From the NCBI GenBank assembly GCA_015501055.1, contig JADNYV010000403.1, positions 1-31,445 on the forward strand: a DNA stretch of 31,445 bases, written 5' to 3'. Position numbers and translations under genes: made by a program. Below, piece by piece: positions 9,351-19,481 of this stretch. Source of the DNA: Mucidula mucida. Taxonomy: Eukaryota; Basidiomycota; Agaricomycetes; Agaricales; Physalacriaceae. Under the pieces are notes generated by a model that saw nothing but the letters and a program-made list of their open reading frames with translations, had not been told where the DNA came from and searched no databases. Position 1 is the first letter of the stretch. Each line of letters begins with the position of its first letter.

Positions 9351-9930
9351 GTCCGGGTCCGGTTAACCGGCTATCCGGATGGGTCTGAGTTTTCCCTACC
9401 TCAAAAACATGGGAAAAACAGGCGGTTTTGGCCTGGTTTATGAAATGCAAAAACCCATCACAAATAGAAAGTTTTGGCCGTGTTGTTCAACCATTGAATT
9501 TACAAGGAACACACTGTGTTGTGCGGCCGTTGTCACCCTGTCTAAACCGGGCAAAAACTCCGAGTTTCCGGCATGATGTCGGCATTCGAAAAGAACTGAA
9601 GAACACTGAGTTTTCGACCGTTTTTAGCTATATCAAACACCAAACGGTAACAAGAAGTGTTTGGGGTGATTTTTTTGCCCTCAAACTTGACTAAAACAGG
9701 GTGGTTTGGAGTCGTTATCGGCGCACAGTAACACAAGGAACACACATTGTTTCTATAGTGTTGTGGACATCCGGAAACTAAATAAAATCATAATTTTTTG
9801 GCCCAGTTTTTTTCACGTTGTGGGACCGCAATCACACACTGTTTTGGGTATGTGTTTGATATGTGTTATATCTGTCGAACCCGGCCCATTCTCCGTAGTG
9901 TATATGCCGCGGAAACATACGAAAAGGCAA
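9351..9930. repeat. Unclassified AT-rich repeat-like insertion
   Basis: Composition changes abruptly here. The left edge is a cluster of TCCGG/CCGG palindromes, including a 12-bp CCGGTTAACCGG (about 9358-9369) and ATCCGGAT. Inside, the 13-mer ACAAGGAACACAC occurs at 9502-9514 and again at 9733-9745, and a CAAACAC/GTGTTTG inverted pair sits near 9636-9662. There is no coding capacity. It interrupts the cupredoxin remnant. It may be a non-autonomous transposon or the end of a longer element; its right edge was not determined. Confidence 0.4.
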
Positions 9931-10312
9931 TAAATGAACGTCCGGCGTGGATACAGTCCTCACTACAAGATCATAGAGACGAATTGACCATGCGACACGA
10001 AGGACTGACCATAAATGAAAGAGCTTAATGCAAGCATTATGCGTGTAATGAGCGATACTTCAAGTGTCATAAGAACTGGAAGGAGTAAACCCCAACGCCA
10101 TAGGCTCGGGACTTTCCGTACAGCGGTTCAAGTAGAGGATACATGCTCTGACGAGGAGCGCCGACGATCTTGTGACAGCATATATGCGTCAAAAACTGCA
10201 CGTAGAGCATTCGAAAAAGGATCCACTGGAGAGAATGCCAGCATTCAGGCGATCGCACGTCCAACGTTTTCGATCTCGATCGTGCAGCAGTCCGATAGCG
10301 ATGAGGCAGTAG

Positions 10313-10750
10313 TCAATGCACAAACCTACGAGATAAAATGAGCGACGATTTGACATCAAACAAGAAGATATAACGGATCTGCTCACCAGACTGCCGAGTC
10401 AACGTACACGAGATGGGCTTACCGACACGCTGCGAGAATCGCCTAGCCAGTCCGTCCCCATCAAGCATCACTAGCAACGTCGCGATCTCGTCCAAAGCCA
10501 CTTGCACAGCGCCTTTGGGTGAGAAGGGCGCGGCAGTCGCCCCGCGATGACGCGCGCGCCGACCACGAGCCATAGGGCGCGTCGGCGGGAATGTAGACCA
10601 TACTGCTGGATCAGATCGCACCATATACGACGGCTGTAGGCCAGCAAGAGCCGTGATGCGCGTATCGCCCGCGTCGAACGCGTAACAGGCCGATGATGGT
10701 GGTACGGAAAGCAAGGATGGATGCAGCACGTGACAGCGTTGACGCCACAT
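10313..10750 (-). CDS. Hypothetical ORF, possibly a partial gene
   Basis: A 145-codon open frame with a real ATG at 10750 and a GC-rich coding-like core (PTRPMARGRRARHRG, QVALDEIATLLVMLDGDGLA). A good donor (GTAAGC on the minus strand, about 10421) follows VALDEIATLL...RFSQRVG, so the true gene may splice here. An AT-rich TTTATAAAAAA run lies about 30 nt upstream of the ATG. No family recognised. It could equally be chance. Confidence 0.2.
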   Translation of the reverse strand: MWRQRCHVLHPSLLSVPPSSACYAFDAGDTRITALAGLQPSYMVRSDPAVWSTFPPTRPMARGRRARHRGATAAPFSPKGAVQVALDEIATLLVMLDGDGLARRFSQRVGKPISCTLTRQSGEQIRYIFLFDVKSSLILSRRFVH

Positions 10751-10917
10751 TTCCGTTTTTGGCTGCCTGCTTCGACGTCGTTTTTTATAAATATCAATGT
10801 TAGATAATAAATGTTCAAGTCCAACTCTATCACAGCACTGAGTATCCGACTCGGAGGAACAGTCTCAAACAGCCGCGAAGTAGCCGATTCTGACCTGCAC
10901 GGAAACATCGGGAGCAA

Positions 10918-11481
10918 ATATCCTTGAGCGACTGGTACGGAGCCTACGTTTCGTCTGGGCGCCTCATATGAGGCGCCTGCGTCCGCATAGTTCCGTCCAG
11001 TTTATGTGTCGCGAAATTTCTGCTATTACAACGATTTGGGTCCGATGTGACGTCTTAGGACTGACCATCGCCACATTGCACTTCGGAGCTCATTCCACTA
11101 TTATTTCCTGAAAATAATTCCAAACTTAGTGGTATTCGAGGTCCCTCGTCTCGGATTTCTCGCAACTCGCGTCTTGCCGCTCAAGCGCTCAAGTTTCATA
11201 TTGCTTGTACCCTGGAGATGATGTAGATCCTAATTTCACTCTATCACCTATTGCCTCCTCCTCTCCACTCTCATCGGTGAAATAAGCGGATCTCATATTA
11301 AGGTATACTCCTACATTTAGCGGCCCAGGACTAGGGGAATAGAAAGTAAGAGATAATGAGAGATAGGTTGCAGACGATCGTACAAATGCCAAAGGAAGGA
11401 ATCTAGAGAAATATATCCGCAAGAACAATAAAAATAACACAAGGTAAGAGAAGCGACGCGCATCGATCGACGGATATCCGG
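10918..11481. other. Intergenic, downstream of ERF4
   Basis: No supported exon. It includes the presumed 3' UTR of the ERF4 gene. An imperfect GAGGCGCC/GGCGCCTC inverted pair occurs near 10958-10980. Confidence 0.45.
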
Positions 11482-12741
11482 TCACTGAATCGTGGGGCAT
11501 GATTAGTAGGCACTCGGAAGGACAAGGATCGCCGAACTCACGTAGTACTCGATTTCCATCTAGAAGATAACGTACGCATTGAGTCAGTTTGCCTAGATCG
11601 TTCGATGGTGGCCACTCACGAAGAGGAAGGCTACGTCCCCGGGCCACAGCAGGTGTAGACCGGCCGGGTTATACAGTCCCGTGTTGAGTTCCTCGAAGAG
11701 ATCTTTTAACCGGCGCATTTCCTGTAGAACATTAGAACAGGTCCATAGATGAAGAGGGAAAGTACCTTGTCATAATGGGAAGGTACCACGAGTCGCGAAA
11801 GGTACATCGTGACCACCGCAAGGACGTTATCGAACATGGCCATACTTAAACTGTGCGCCTCGATTAGGCGTTCGTTTATGGCATTGATAGATTCCAGAAA
11901 TTGTGTCGGTGTTATCTACATCCCAAGGATCAGACATGAACCGTTCAATGGCTGGGCAGGACCACTCTTACCCGACCTTCGAGTTCGAGCGGATATATCG
12001 GAGCAAATTGGATCAATTCACCACCGGTGTAATCTCTCTCTACTCGGATGATCTCGCGGGGATGGTGGACGCCAATGTGGCCCACCGGCATCGTACCAAA
12101 CGCGGTATCCGCGGATGGGGGTCCAGAATAGTACGAAGACTTGGGTATGAGACGTCGTGACTGTCTGCAAGGAGTTAGCAGAGGCTAATTCAAGTAGAAG
12201 GATGGACTAACGAGGAGCGAAGTATTTTTGCTCCTCCACCAAATTCCCTGTGTCCATTATTCGAGGGTGGCTGTATAACCTCCCATGGTGGTGGCGAAGG
12301 TGCGACCGTCTTCACACCAGAAGTGCGCCGCGAGGGTGAAGGACTCCCTCCGTCTGTAAATAGCAGCCGTCCAGTAGAATCGACTATTGAGTCCCCGAGA
12401 TCCACCACCACAGTTGTATCCTGTGTATTATTTCCAGGTTCTTGCAGCGGATGCCAATCTTTCTCTTCATCGTCCTCACCGGCCGTCGTGGTAGAATCCC
12501 TTGGTTCGTCGCCAGACTCTTTGGGCAAATTTGCGCCCGTACCTCTCGACAGCGTCGCCTCCTCCATCTTCCAGGTCACCCCGCCCAGGTCCTGCTCTCC
12601 ATCCCGCGACTGCTCTCCTATGCTTCGGCTCTGGCGGTCCAGCGATTGTGATGACACCGACCGTGGCGTGGAGGCACCGTTTTCGCGTGGAGAAAGATGG
12701 TACGGAGACAGGGAGGCGCTAATGTCCAAAACTTCGCTCAT
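11482..12741 (-). CDS. Ras modification protein ERF4 homologue (palmitoyltransferase subunit)
   Basis: Six exons: 12741-12212, 12164-11972, 11915-11766, 11721-11620, 11559-11542 and 11484-11482. They give 331 residues. The last 150 residues are the Erf4/golgin-A7 domain: VERDYTGGELIQFAPIYPLE, then TQFLESINAINERLIEAHSL, LYNPAGLHLLWPGD and the closing FLFMEIEYY. Erf4 pairs with the DHHC protein Erf2 to palmitoylate Ras at the endomembrane, so this is probably the regulatory subunit. The first 170 residues are Ser/Pro/Asp-rich and look disordered. The ATG at 12741 is preferred because the longer frame begins with TTG. Exon 5 is only 18 nt. The last intron (GTGAGT at 11541 to TTCAG at 11485, with a CTACTAAT branch site) leaves exon 6 as the stop codon alone; if it is retained, the protein gains 12 residues and stops at 11503. 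Confidence 0.88.
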
Positions 12742-13610
12742 AACTTCATCGATACAGACGAAGTGCAAGCAGTATCAAGCCGATGAGGGCGCCGCGCGGG
12801 TATGATGGAGGCAGCAGACGAGGAGATGATTTGGTTGGAACAAACAAAGCTGGGGTTAGGGTTTTGATTGGCTTCTTTTTCTCAAGTGCTACCGACTCTT
12901 ATTGGTCTGTGAGTGCATCTTTGACATCCTTCAAGACGTGTCTATGGTGTACTTGTGAGTCTTATCTTGGGCTGAGATGGTAACATAATCATATCTTTCC
13001 TTCTCGGTCTAGGGCCGCCTGGCACACGAAATGTAGACATAAAAAATACGACAGGCACGGCCGAACAGCGCACCTATGGGGATTTGCATCATATGGCGCC
13101 ACGTCATGGTGGCTTCTCAGGCGAACTAGTCATCGTAAATCTGGAGTATGTCCTCAATCAATGCTCATATTCGATCTCTGACAATCAAGAGTCAGTAGCT
13201 TGAAGGGTGAATGTCTATCGGCTGGTGTCAAGCTGATGAAGACTTTGATTTTACTATTTTCTCTCAGTAATCATCGGCTCAAAAGAGGGCACAATAAGTC
13301 GATCATTTTCTCCTTCCTCTGTTCATTCATGATGTTGGATTTTTGTGGCCCGGGATCGACAACCGTACCAAGCGCAAGAGTTGCTCGAACGCGTTGTTCT
13401 GTCTTACCCGACGCTGAGACGCTTTGGACTGTTGCACTTTGATTAGCTACCCTCCCTGAACCTGTAATGTATTATGCTTCTCTGCTTGGCTCTGATCCCA
13501 GCATAGCACCATGCAAGGTACACGCAGCCTCTCTCTATCAACTGATAGCAGTTTTCAGCGCGAATTGAATCGTTGCTAGCTGTGGCCGGCGAGCATCCAT
13601 TGGCATCACC
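12742..13610. other. Upstream region of ERF4; no gene seen
   Basis: No ORF with recognisable content. The part next to 12741 must hold the ERF4 promoter. Short open frames at 12783-12983 and 13200-13442 are judged fortuitous. Confidence 0.4.
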
Positions 13611-14195
13611 TTCTGTCGCTGGTCTCAACCGAAAACACAGTCACCATGGGACCCAGAGACTTGACCTCTCGTGCGGATGGTGATGGTTCGCACGGCCATG
13701 CAGTTATATTTCTGCCATCGCCCGACCTCGATTCCGATCCGTCTCTCAGTGTACGTTTTCATCTTATCCCTCGTATCCTTACACGCCTTTCTGGCCAGCT
13801 TGACGATACAATCATGTCGACTACTGGCTAGAGATCTTCACGCTTCCCATGACAATGGCATTGCATTGGCAAGTTCGGGTTTGAAGAATTGATCTATACA
13901 TTAGACGCCACTGAGAGCCGCACGTTTGATCCTATTGAGACGAATAGCGGAGGTACGTGATTGTTCTTGCCTTGATCTTCTCATGCAAATAGGGCTTTAT
14001 GAGGACGGAGACCAGAAACGTCCCCAACTACTTCGCATGCTCACCGTCGACCAGGAATTTGGTCTCTCTGAGAAGGCCACTGAACTGCTTCTTGGCGACT
14101 TGCTGATGCTCGGGATCTTTTCATACGGACTCTACACAGTCATTTTTGCCGCTACAGTTAGGCAAATAGGCGAGTAACTGATCTCGTATTCTAGT
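13611..14195 (+). pseudogene. Tandem unit A of multi-pass membrane protein fragments
   Basis: The first of two diverged copies of a block of about 570-600 bp. It holds, in order, a GGTCTCAACC motif with GGGACCCAGAGAC, a piece resembling a protein C-terminus (SRTFDPIETNSGG), a short intron-like gap, and a first-helix exon from the ATG at 14037 (MLTVDQEFGL, then GIFSYGLYTVIFAATVRQIG) ending at TAA 14177. Several parts are out of frame. See unit B. Confidence 0.5.
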
Positions 14196-14760
14196 GTTAT
14201 TGCCCGACTGGCATCATCTTCTGCCGTTGGTCTCAACCGACAACGGGGACCCAGAGACCCGACCTCTCGTGATGATGGTATGCACGGCTGTGCTGTTCTA
14301 TTTCTGCCTACTACTCGACCTCAATCTTATCCGTCCCTCTGTCTACCTCTTTCACTTCCCTCCACGCCTCAGCTCAACGATACATGTACGTCAACTACCA
14401 CCTGGAGATCTTGGACTCCTCTCAGTATATTGGTGCCAAGTTCGTGTTGAATCCTTTGATCTACACTTTGAATGCGAGCCGCACGTTTGATCCCACTGAG
14501 ACGAATAGTGGAGGTACGTGTTTCTCATTGCCTTGATCTTCTCATACATATAGCCCTTACGAGAATAGAGGCGAGAAAGTTCAGTTTCCTAACTTCAACT
14601 AGTTCGCATGCCCACTGAGAGGCAAGAATTCGACCTCGCTGCCGAGGACGTACAACGGCTTGCTGGCGACTTACTCAATGGGTACATCATCGCTATCTTT
14701 TGCTATGGATTGTACGCGATGATTTTTGCGGCTACGATGAAGCAAATAGGTGAGTCCCTC
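14196..14760 (+). pseudogene. Tandem unit B of multi-pass membrane protein fragments
   Basis: The second copy. It shares with unit A the GGTCTCAACCGA and GGGACCCAGAGAC block (14230-14258), the stretch encoding NASRTFDPTETNSGG (about 14470-14513) and the downstream TTGCCTTGATCTTCTCAT intron start. Upstream of that stretch, YIGAKFVLNPLIYTL resembles the end of the seven-helix hypothetical proteins abundant in Agaricomycetes (DUF6534-like). The ATG at 14608 opens MPTERQEFDL and then a helix (GYIIAIFCYGLYAMIFAATM), up to a GTGAGT donor at 14750. Confidence 0.5.
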
Positions 14761-15364
14761 GTACTCGTTGCGCATCCTCCCTAACTTTGTCGGCAGCTGC
14801 GCACGGTGAGGATGACAGTGTATTGTTCTGTCGCCGCATTTGACAACATCCCTCATTATTTATCGAATCCTTTCGGTCAGTGGGTTCAAAGGTGCACGGA
14901 CATATCGAGGTGTCGTTGAGGTAATCGTTGCTCTACTCGGTCACCTATCTCATATATCTTGCCCTGTGCATACACGAATATCACGTCGAGTCCTATTGGA
15001 GCTTGGGAAGTTGGTACGCCGAAGCCTTTCTGAACGCTATAACGGTACGCAGACCCTTTGTTTTCAATGGAGACAGCTGATGAACTACTCCTAGGCCACC
15101 GCACCAACGCTCATCATTTGGCGCCTCACGGCTGGCGAAGCGCGGCTCAACGACTCGTGGCTGCACACTCTCCCACATATACATACCACTACCGTCGAGG
15201 AGATTCGCTCCGCTAGTATCAATCTAGTTCGGACATGTGATGCTATCTCTGGGTCAGTACAATTTCCTCCGCCAGAGCGTGAAGAGGAGCGTTTTATGCA
15301 ATCCGAGGACACGCTTGTGTCTTCATACAATGTGGATGTGGAGAAAGGCCCTACAGCAATCTAG
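14608..15364 (+). pseudogene. Broken multi-pass membrane protein gene
   Basis: It begins with the first-helix exon of unit B (14608-14749). The expected middle helices are missing. A late-helix segment then appears at about 14833 (TTSLIIYRILS, YRGVVEVIV), shifts frame at about 14930, and resumes as LYSVTYLIYLALCIHEYH and WYAEAFLNAIT. A canonical intron at 15045-15094 follows, then ATAPTLIIWRL and a long cytoplasmic tail ending at TAG 15362-15364. The order matches the C-terminal half of Agaricomycete seven-helix proteins, where a few more residues (ESAALYS-like) are normally present at the shift, so about 8 bases appear lost. Not functional as it stands. Confidence 0.55.
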
Positions 15365-15584
15365 ATTGAATGGAGGGGAGTACAGTAATCATTCACGGTA
15401 CTTGATTACTTCTTAATATCCCTAGTTTACGACGACGAGATGGGTGTGGATCTTTCCAACAACGATTACCGCCCCGCCTGAGAAGAGTTCGATTGAGAGT
15501 AAGTACATAGAATACACAAAGATATACAATACACTACAATTATACAAACGTTTATAAAACCCAAAAAAATACAATCGCAAGCGC

Positions 15585-17604
15585 CTACGGGTACCCACTC
15601 AGCCCGCTCTGCCCATGAACCGGCGCAGGCGGCCGACTGAGTCTCTCAACAACCCTAATCGGATTCGTATTATACATCGGCGGCGGCGAGTGCACCGACA
15701 TCCCAGAATGCGCCGACACAGGCGAATGCAGTGACCGCGGCGGATTAGGCGAAGAAAGCACGGGGCTGGCGCCATTGCCCATGGAGATGTACGACTGGCG
15801 CGCAGCGGGTGTGAACGACGACTGCGTGCTCGGGGTGTACAGGCTCGGCGAGTCCTGCGGCGCGAGCAGAGGCTGCTGGGTCGGCGATCCTTGCGGCCAC
15901 GCCATGGGCTGCGGGGCGTAGTTGCCCATCCACTGTGTGGGGTGAGAGTGGTTTGACGAAACGCCATTTCCAGTGCTATTCATGTCGGTGGACGGCGTCG
16001 ATGGGAGCTCCTTGTCCCATTCAGCTTTACCGTTCGAGGGGTTTGCAGCCTTGCGTTGGCGTCGGCGCCGGATGCAGAACGCAGTGAGGATGGCCAGGAG
16101 GAGTACAGCGGCCCCTCCCCCGACGGCGATGCCGATGATGGCGCCAGTTGAAAGGGCGTTCTTGCTTTTGACTGTGGTGCGTTTGGCGAACCCAATCTTG
16201 CCATTGTTGGCACCAGAGAGCACGAGTATCCTTTGTCAAGTGTGAGGCACACGCTCATGAAGCCAAGATAGGGAACACTTACATATACGTGTTCGAGATG
16301 AAGTTGGAACCGAGCAAATACTCGGACGCTGCAGTGTCCTTCCAGCCTTCGATTGTTCCGTAGCAGCGATCACCGAGCCGCTTGACCAGGACGCTCTGAT
16401 CAATCGTAAAAGACTGGTCACCGAAGTGCAACGCCATTGAAATTCGAGTATCGCAAGGAATGCTCCATACTTTGGATGTCGAAGTGTCAGAGACGGGTGA
16501 AGCCCCACTAATCGTCGAATCTTTAATTGAGTCGATGAGCGCCGCTTCTACGTAGTAGTTCATTGAAAATTTGACTTACACAGCAAAGTCGCCTCCGTTT
16601 GCGGGAATATCGTAGTCGAGTAATACGGGTCCACGATAGCTATGAGTCCGCTTTCCCTCGTCAAAGTCCCAGCGTTCGAAGTCGCAGTCCACCCATCCAT
16701 GTCCATTTGAAAGTCCGCGTCCATCGCAGAACCATTGTAAGGCAACAGATTCTTCCACGCAACGGTGGGTTCTTGGTAGTAATTGTCATTGGAGCCGCCA
16801 AGGTGGAGGACACCGCCAGAGTCTTTGCTGATCGCGTTTGGGGGCGTGAGGGCCATGCCGTAGGTGAAGTTCGTTTCGGAAGGATTTAGAGACAGAAACT
16901 TCCCGACGATGCTGTCCCCGAACTGCCCAGAGCCTAGATTTCTGATCGAGACAGCAGGTAAAGAAAGAGCAAGAGACTTACGAGCATTGGTACCAAGTCC
17001 TAGTACACCAGAGGTACCTGAACCGAAGATAGAGTCAGACTGATTGGCGACTAGGACTAGAACGTTGATTAGGATATGTGAACTGCGAGCACATTAAGAG
17101 GATACATACTCGTCTGATTGGGATAATTCCAGTAACTTTGGTTTGCTTGTCTTAGAGCGCAATCTTCCCGAATGAGGTTACCGCTGGCAGAGTTTCCTCC
17201 AGGCAATTGGATTTGCTGACTGGTCGGTAAAGAAGTAGCAGTGTTTGACTGAGATTGGTCAAAACTGGCAAAGACGATGAAAACGAGTTTTATGCAGCAC
17301 CTTCGTGAACTCACCTTGCGACATCGCCGCACCCTGATCCACAAGCACGCCCAGCAACAGCGGTATATCCTGTGGAAGTCGTGATACCAAACGTGAAGTT
17401 CTGCTTGTTGGCGCCGCCGGACTAAGAGACGACTCAGTTTTACACCCAAGCCAAGAAAATACCACCAACCATTGCGACGTACGCACAGTACCTTCCATCT
17501 CCGTCGACGCTAAGTGGGATACTAACCGTGCCCCCAGCATTCGCATTGGAATATTCGTCTGCCAAAACGAACGTCGCGAGGCCGAGAATGATGGCAAGTT
17601 GCAT
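15585..17604 (-). CDS. Membrane-anchored pepsin-like protein, catalytically inactive (pseudo-aspartic protease)
   Basis: Seven exons: 17604-17470, 17421-17315, 17264-17110, 17056-16982, 16933-16580, 16544-16283 and 16230-15585. They give 577 residues. A signal peptide (MQLAIILGLATFVLA) leads a peptidase-A1-like ectodomain recognisable by SGVLGLGTN, VLHLGG, the second-Asp strand IAIVD and the closing YLLGSNFISNTYM then KIGFAKR. The first active-site DTGS is replaced by TTST (residues 59-62). The second Asp is kept (Asp259) but followed by PYY instead of TG. One membrane helix (about 392-416) is followed by RRRRQRK and a 160-residue Pro/Ser/Gln-rich cytoplasmic tail. It is therefore probably a cell-surface binding or sensing protein, not a protease. 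The intron at 16579-16545 is only 35 nt with an AAG acceptor; using the nearer TAG would create a stop. Confidence 0.82.
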
Positions 17605-18125
17605 GTTGGTTTGAGGGAGAAAACAAGCGGCCCCAAATTTCCTGTACGCGAATATTTATGTCGGTACCGTCGATCTATTCACTTCTTTGGCTGTACCGTA
17701 AGCGATGCACGGAAGCACCTGTTTTTTGCAGTCAGTGTCTCAACGATCGGGTGTAAGGTCCGTCTGACGGTGAAGAGAAGGAAAGGCTTGCGACTAGATG
17801 TGGCGCTTGATGATTATTTTCATGGAAGATTTGGAGAAAGAAGATATCATTGGTTCTGCCGCGCGTCGTTGCTTAGTATAGAGAGTATGCAAAGGAGTGC
17901 AAGTCTCAGAGAAAATGAACTGCCGATCAGGACCACGATCACCACGATACTTTGGATTTGAAGAAAGCTGTGAGCTGAAAAGGTACAAATTCTCGGAAGC
18001 AGACAGGGCAGTGGTGTAAGCCGTACGGGCGTGCTGCGCTATATTTTGGATCTGGCCAAAGTCACTCACAGCATGTACTATAGAGCTCAGTCGAGTTCAA
18101 TGGCGATCATAACTTGAACTCGACG
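17605..18125. other. Intergenic: promoter of the protease-like gene and 3' region of clpP
   Basis: Minus-strand transcription runs from here into the gene at 17604. No exon, repeat or clear core-promoter motif stands out. The minus-strand open frame 17794-18069 starts from GTG and has no domain. Confidence 0.5.
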
Positions 18126-19148
18126 TCACGAACTATCCGCCTCGGATTTCGGACTCTTATCTACGATAGCATCCACTATTCCGAACTCGAGAGCTTGTTG
18201 GGCTGCAAATACGATTTAGTGAAAATCGCGTGAAGCTCCAGGAAGACGAACCTGTCATGAAGTAGTCGCGTTCCAGTGCAGTTTCTACAGAAAGTTGAAT
18301 TGATACCACCAGTACGTTTAGGGTGACTTACCAAACCGTGACAATGCTTTGGAAACCGACTCGGCGGGCTTGGTACAGTGCTTCTGGTAGATCCCAGTGA
18401 GCAATTGACGTATACGAAGTATCTCCTTGGCATGGATGGCGATATCAGAAGCCTGGCCAGAAGCCCCCCCAGAAGGTTGGTGTATCATAATGCTTGCGTT
18501 AGGTAGACAGTGGCGTTTTCCCTTCTCACCCGCGGAGAGTAAGAGTGAGCCCATGCTTGCTGCTTGCCCGATGCAGTATGTATGGATGGGTGAGGACACA
18601 TACTAGGAAGAAGGTAGGTCAGAGTCCGACGCGGTAGAAACGGTCAAACCTGCATCTGAATGGATTTAGTACGGCTGGGATAATGTACAAGTCAAATAGA
18701 CCACTGACGGTATCATATATCGCGAGACCTGCGGTCACACTGCCGCCTGGAGAGTTGATGTAGAGGTGTATGGGCTTGGTGGTGTCCTCTGCTTCCAGAA
18801 AGAGAATCTGCGCCACCGTTACTGAGGAAACATCGTCCCGTATCTGCACGCCAGATAAATAATATATTCGAATCAGTGGTGAAGATACGTACTGGCCCGT
18901 GCAGCATTACGACTCGTTCTCTTAGTAGGCGGGAGTATATGTCGTAAGTACGCTCTCCTCTGCCCTTTTTCTGGGCATCAATAGGCGAAATGTGATGATT
19001 AGAAGAAACATACCGTCTGTTCGATAACGTATGGAATGAGAGTCGCCTGAGGCGATTCCGCAGACCACTGGCCAGGTAAAGCGTGAAATTGGCGCGCATA
19101 TCTCGTAGGGAATCGCCTGAAATTTTGTGAGAGGGCAGCGCGAAACAT
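18126..19148 (-). CDS. clpP: Mitochondrial ATP-dependent Clp protease proteolytic subunit
   Basis: Seven exons: 19148-19014, 18970-18893, 18843-18709, 18655-18650, 18602-18332, 18284-18252 and 18202-18126. They give 244 residues and every phase agrees. The protein is ClpP throughout: [52 protein letters not shown], then the serine motif GQAASMGS (Ser134), MIHQPSGG (His159) and ERDYFM (Asp215). These form the Ser-His-Asp triad; Ser and His are 25 apart as in bacterial ClpP. The first 30 or so residues are Arg- and Ala-rich ([20 protein letters not shown]), fitting a mitochondrial presequence. ClpP forms a double heptamer fed by ClpX. Exon 4 is a 6-nt microexon (ATGCAG, Met117-Gln118) restoring the conserved DTMQY stretch. 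It faces BRL1 across a 333-bp spacer. Confidence 0.93.
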
Positions 19149-19481
19149 TGCGGGTGGCCGTTGCTAACAAGGAGTGATCGCTGTTTGTGGCTGTGTTGAA
19201 ACGGTGAGCTCGTGACCCAAACGCGTTTTGACCACGTCCACCCAATTGTTCTGCGCGCTCGCCACTGCCGACCACGATGAGCTCAGGAATTTTCAGGTCG
19301 AGCCGCTCGACAGAGGCGCCGATGGATTTCCAGTTCACCAATCGACCCAGCAGCACTGCGACACCGGCCTGGGCGTCTCAGAGGACGACCCCAGCACTCC
19401 GAAAAAGCGTTCGTCGCTGTTGCCTCTGCATTGCTGATTTACTGAGATTTTAGCAGGAACTTATGATGATCTAACGTATCC
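19149..19481. promoter_or_regulatory. Shared divergent upstream region of clpP and BRL1
   Basis: 333 bp separates two divergent start codons (19148 minus, 19482 plus), so both promoters must lie here or overlap the genes. A CCAAT pentamer occurs at 19242-19246. No TATA box was seen on either side. The open frames crossing it (18922-19356 minus, 19228-19437 plus) have no domain and are judged fortuitous. Confidence 0.55.

Noticed and set aside
16599..16889. Plus-strand ORF within the protease-like gene
   Set aside because: Opposite to a well-supported pepsin-like exon; no domain.
18922..19356. 144-codon minus-strand ORF suggesting a longer N-terminus for ClpP
   Set aside because: It lies in a different frame from the ClpP exons; the in-frame start is the ATG at 19148 with a presequence-like N-terminus.
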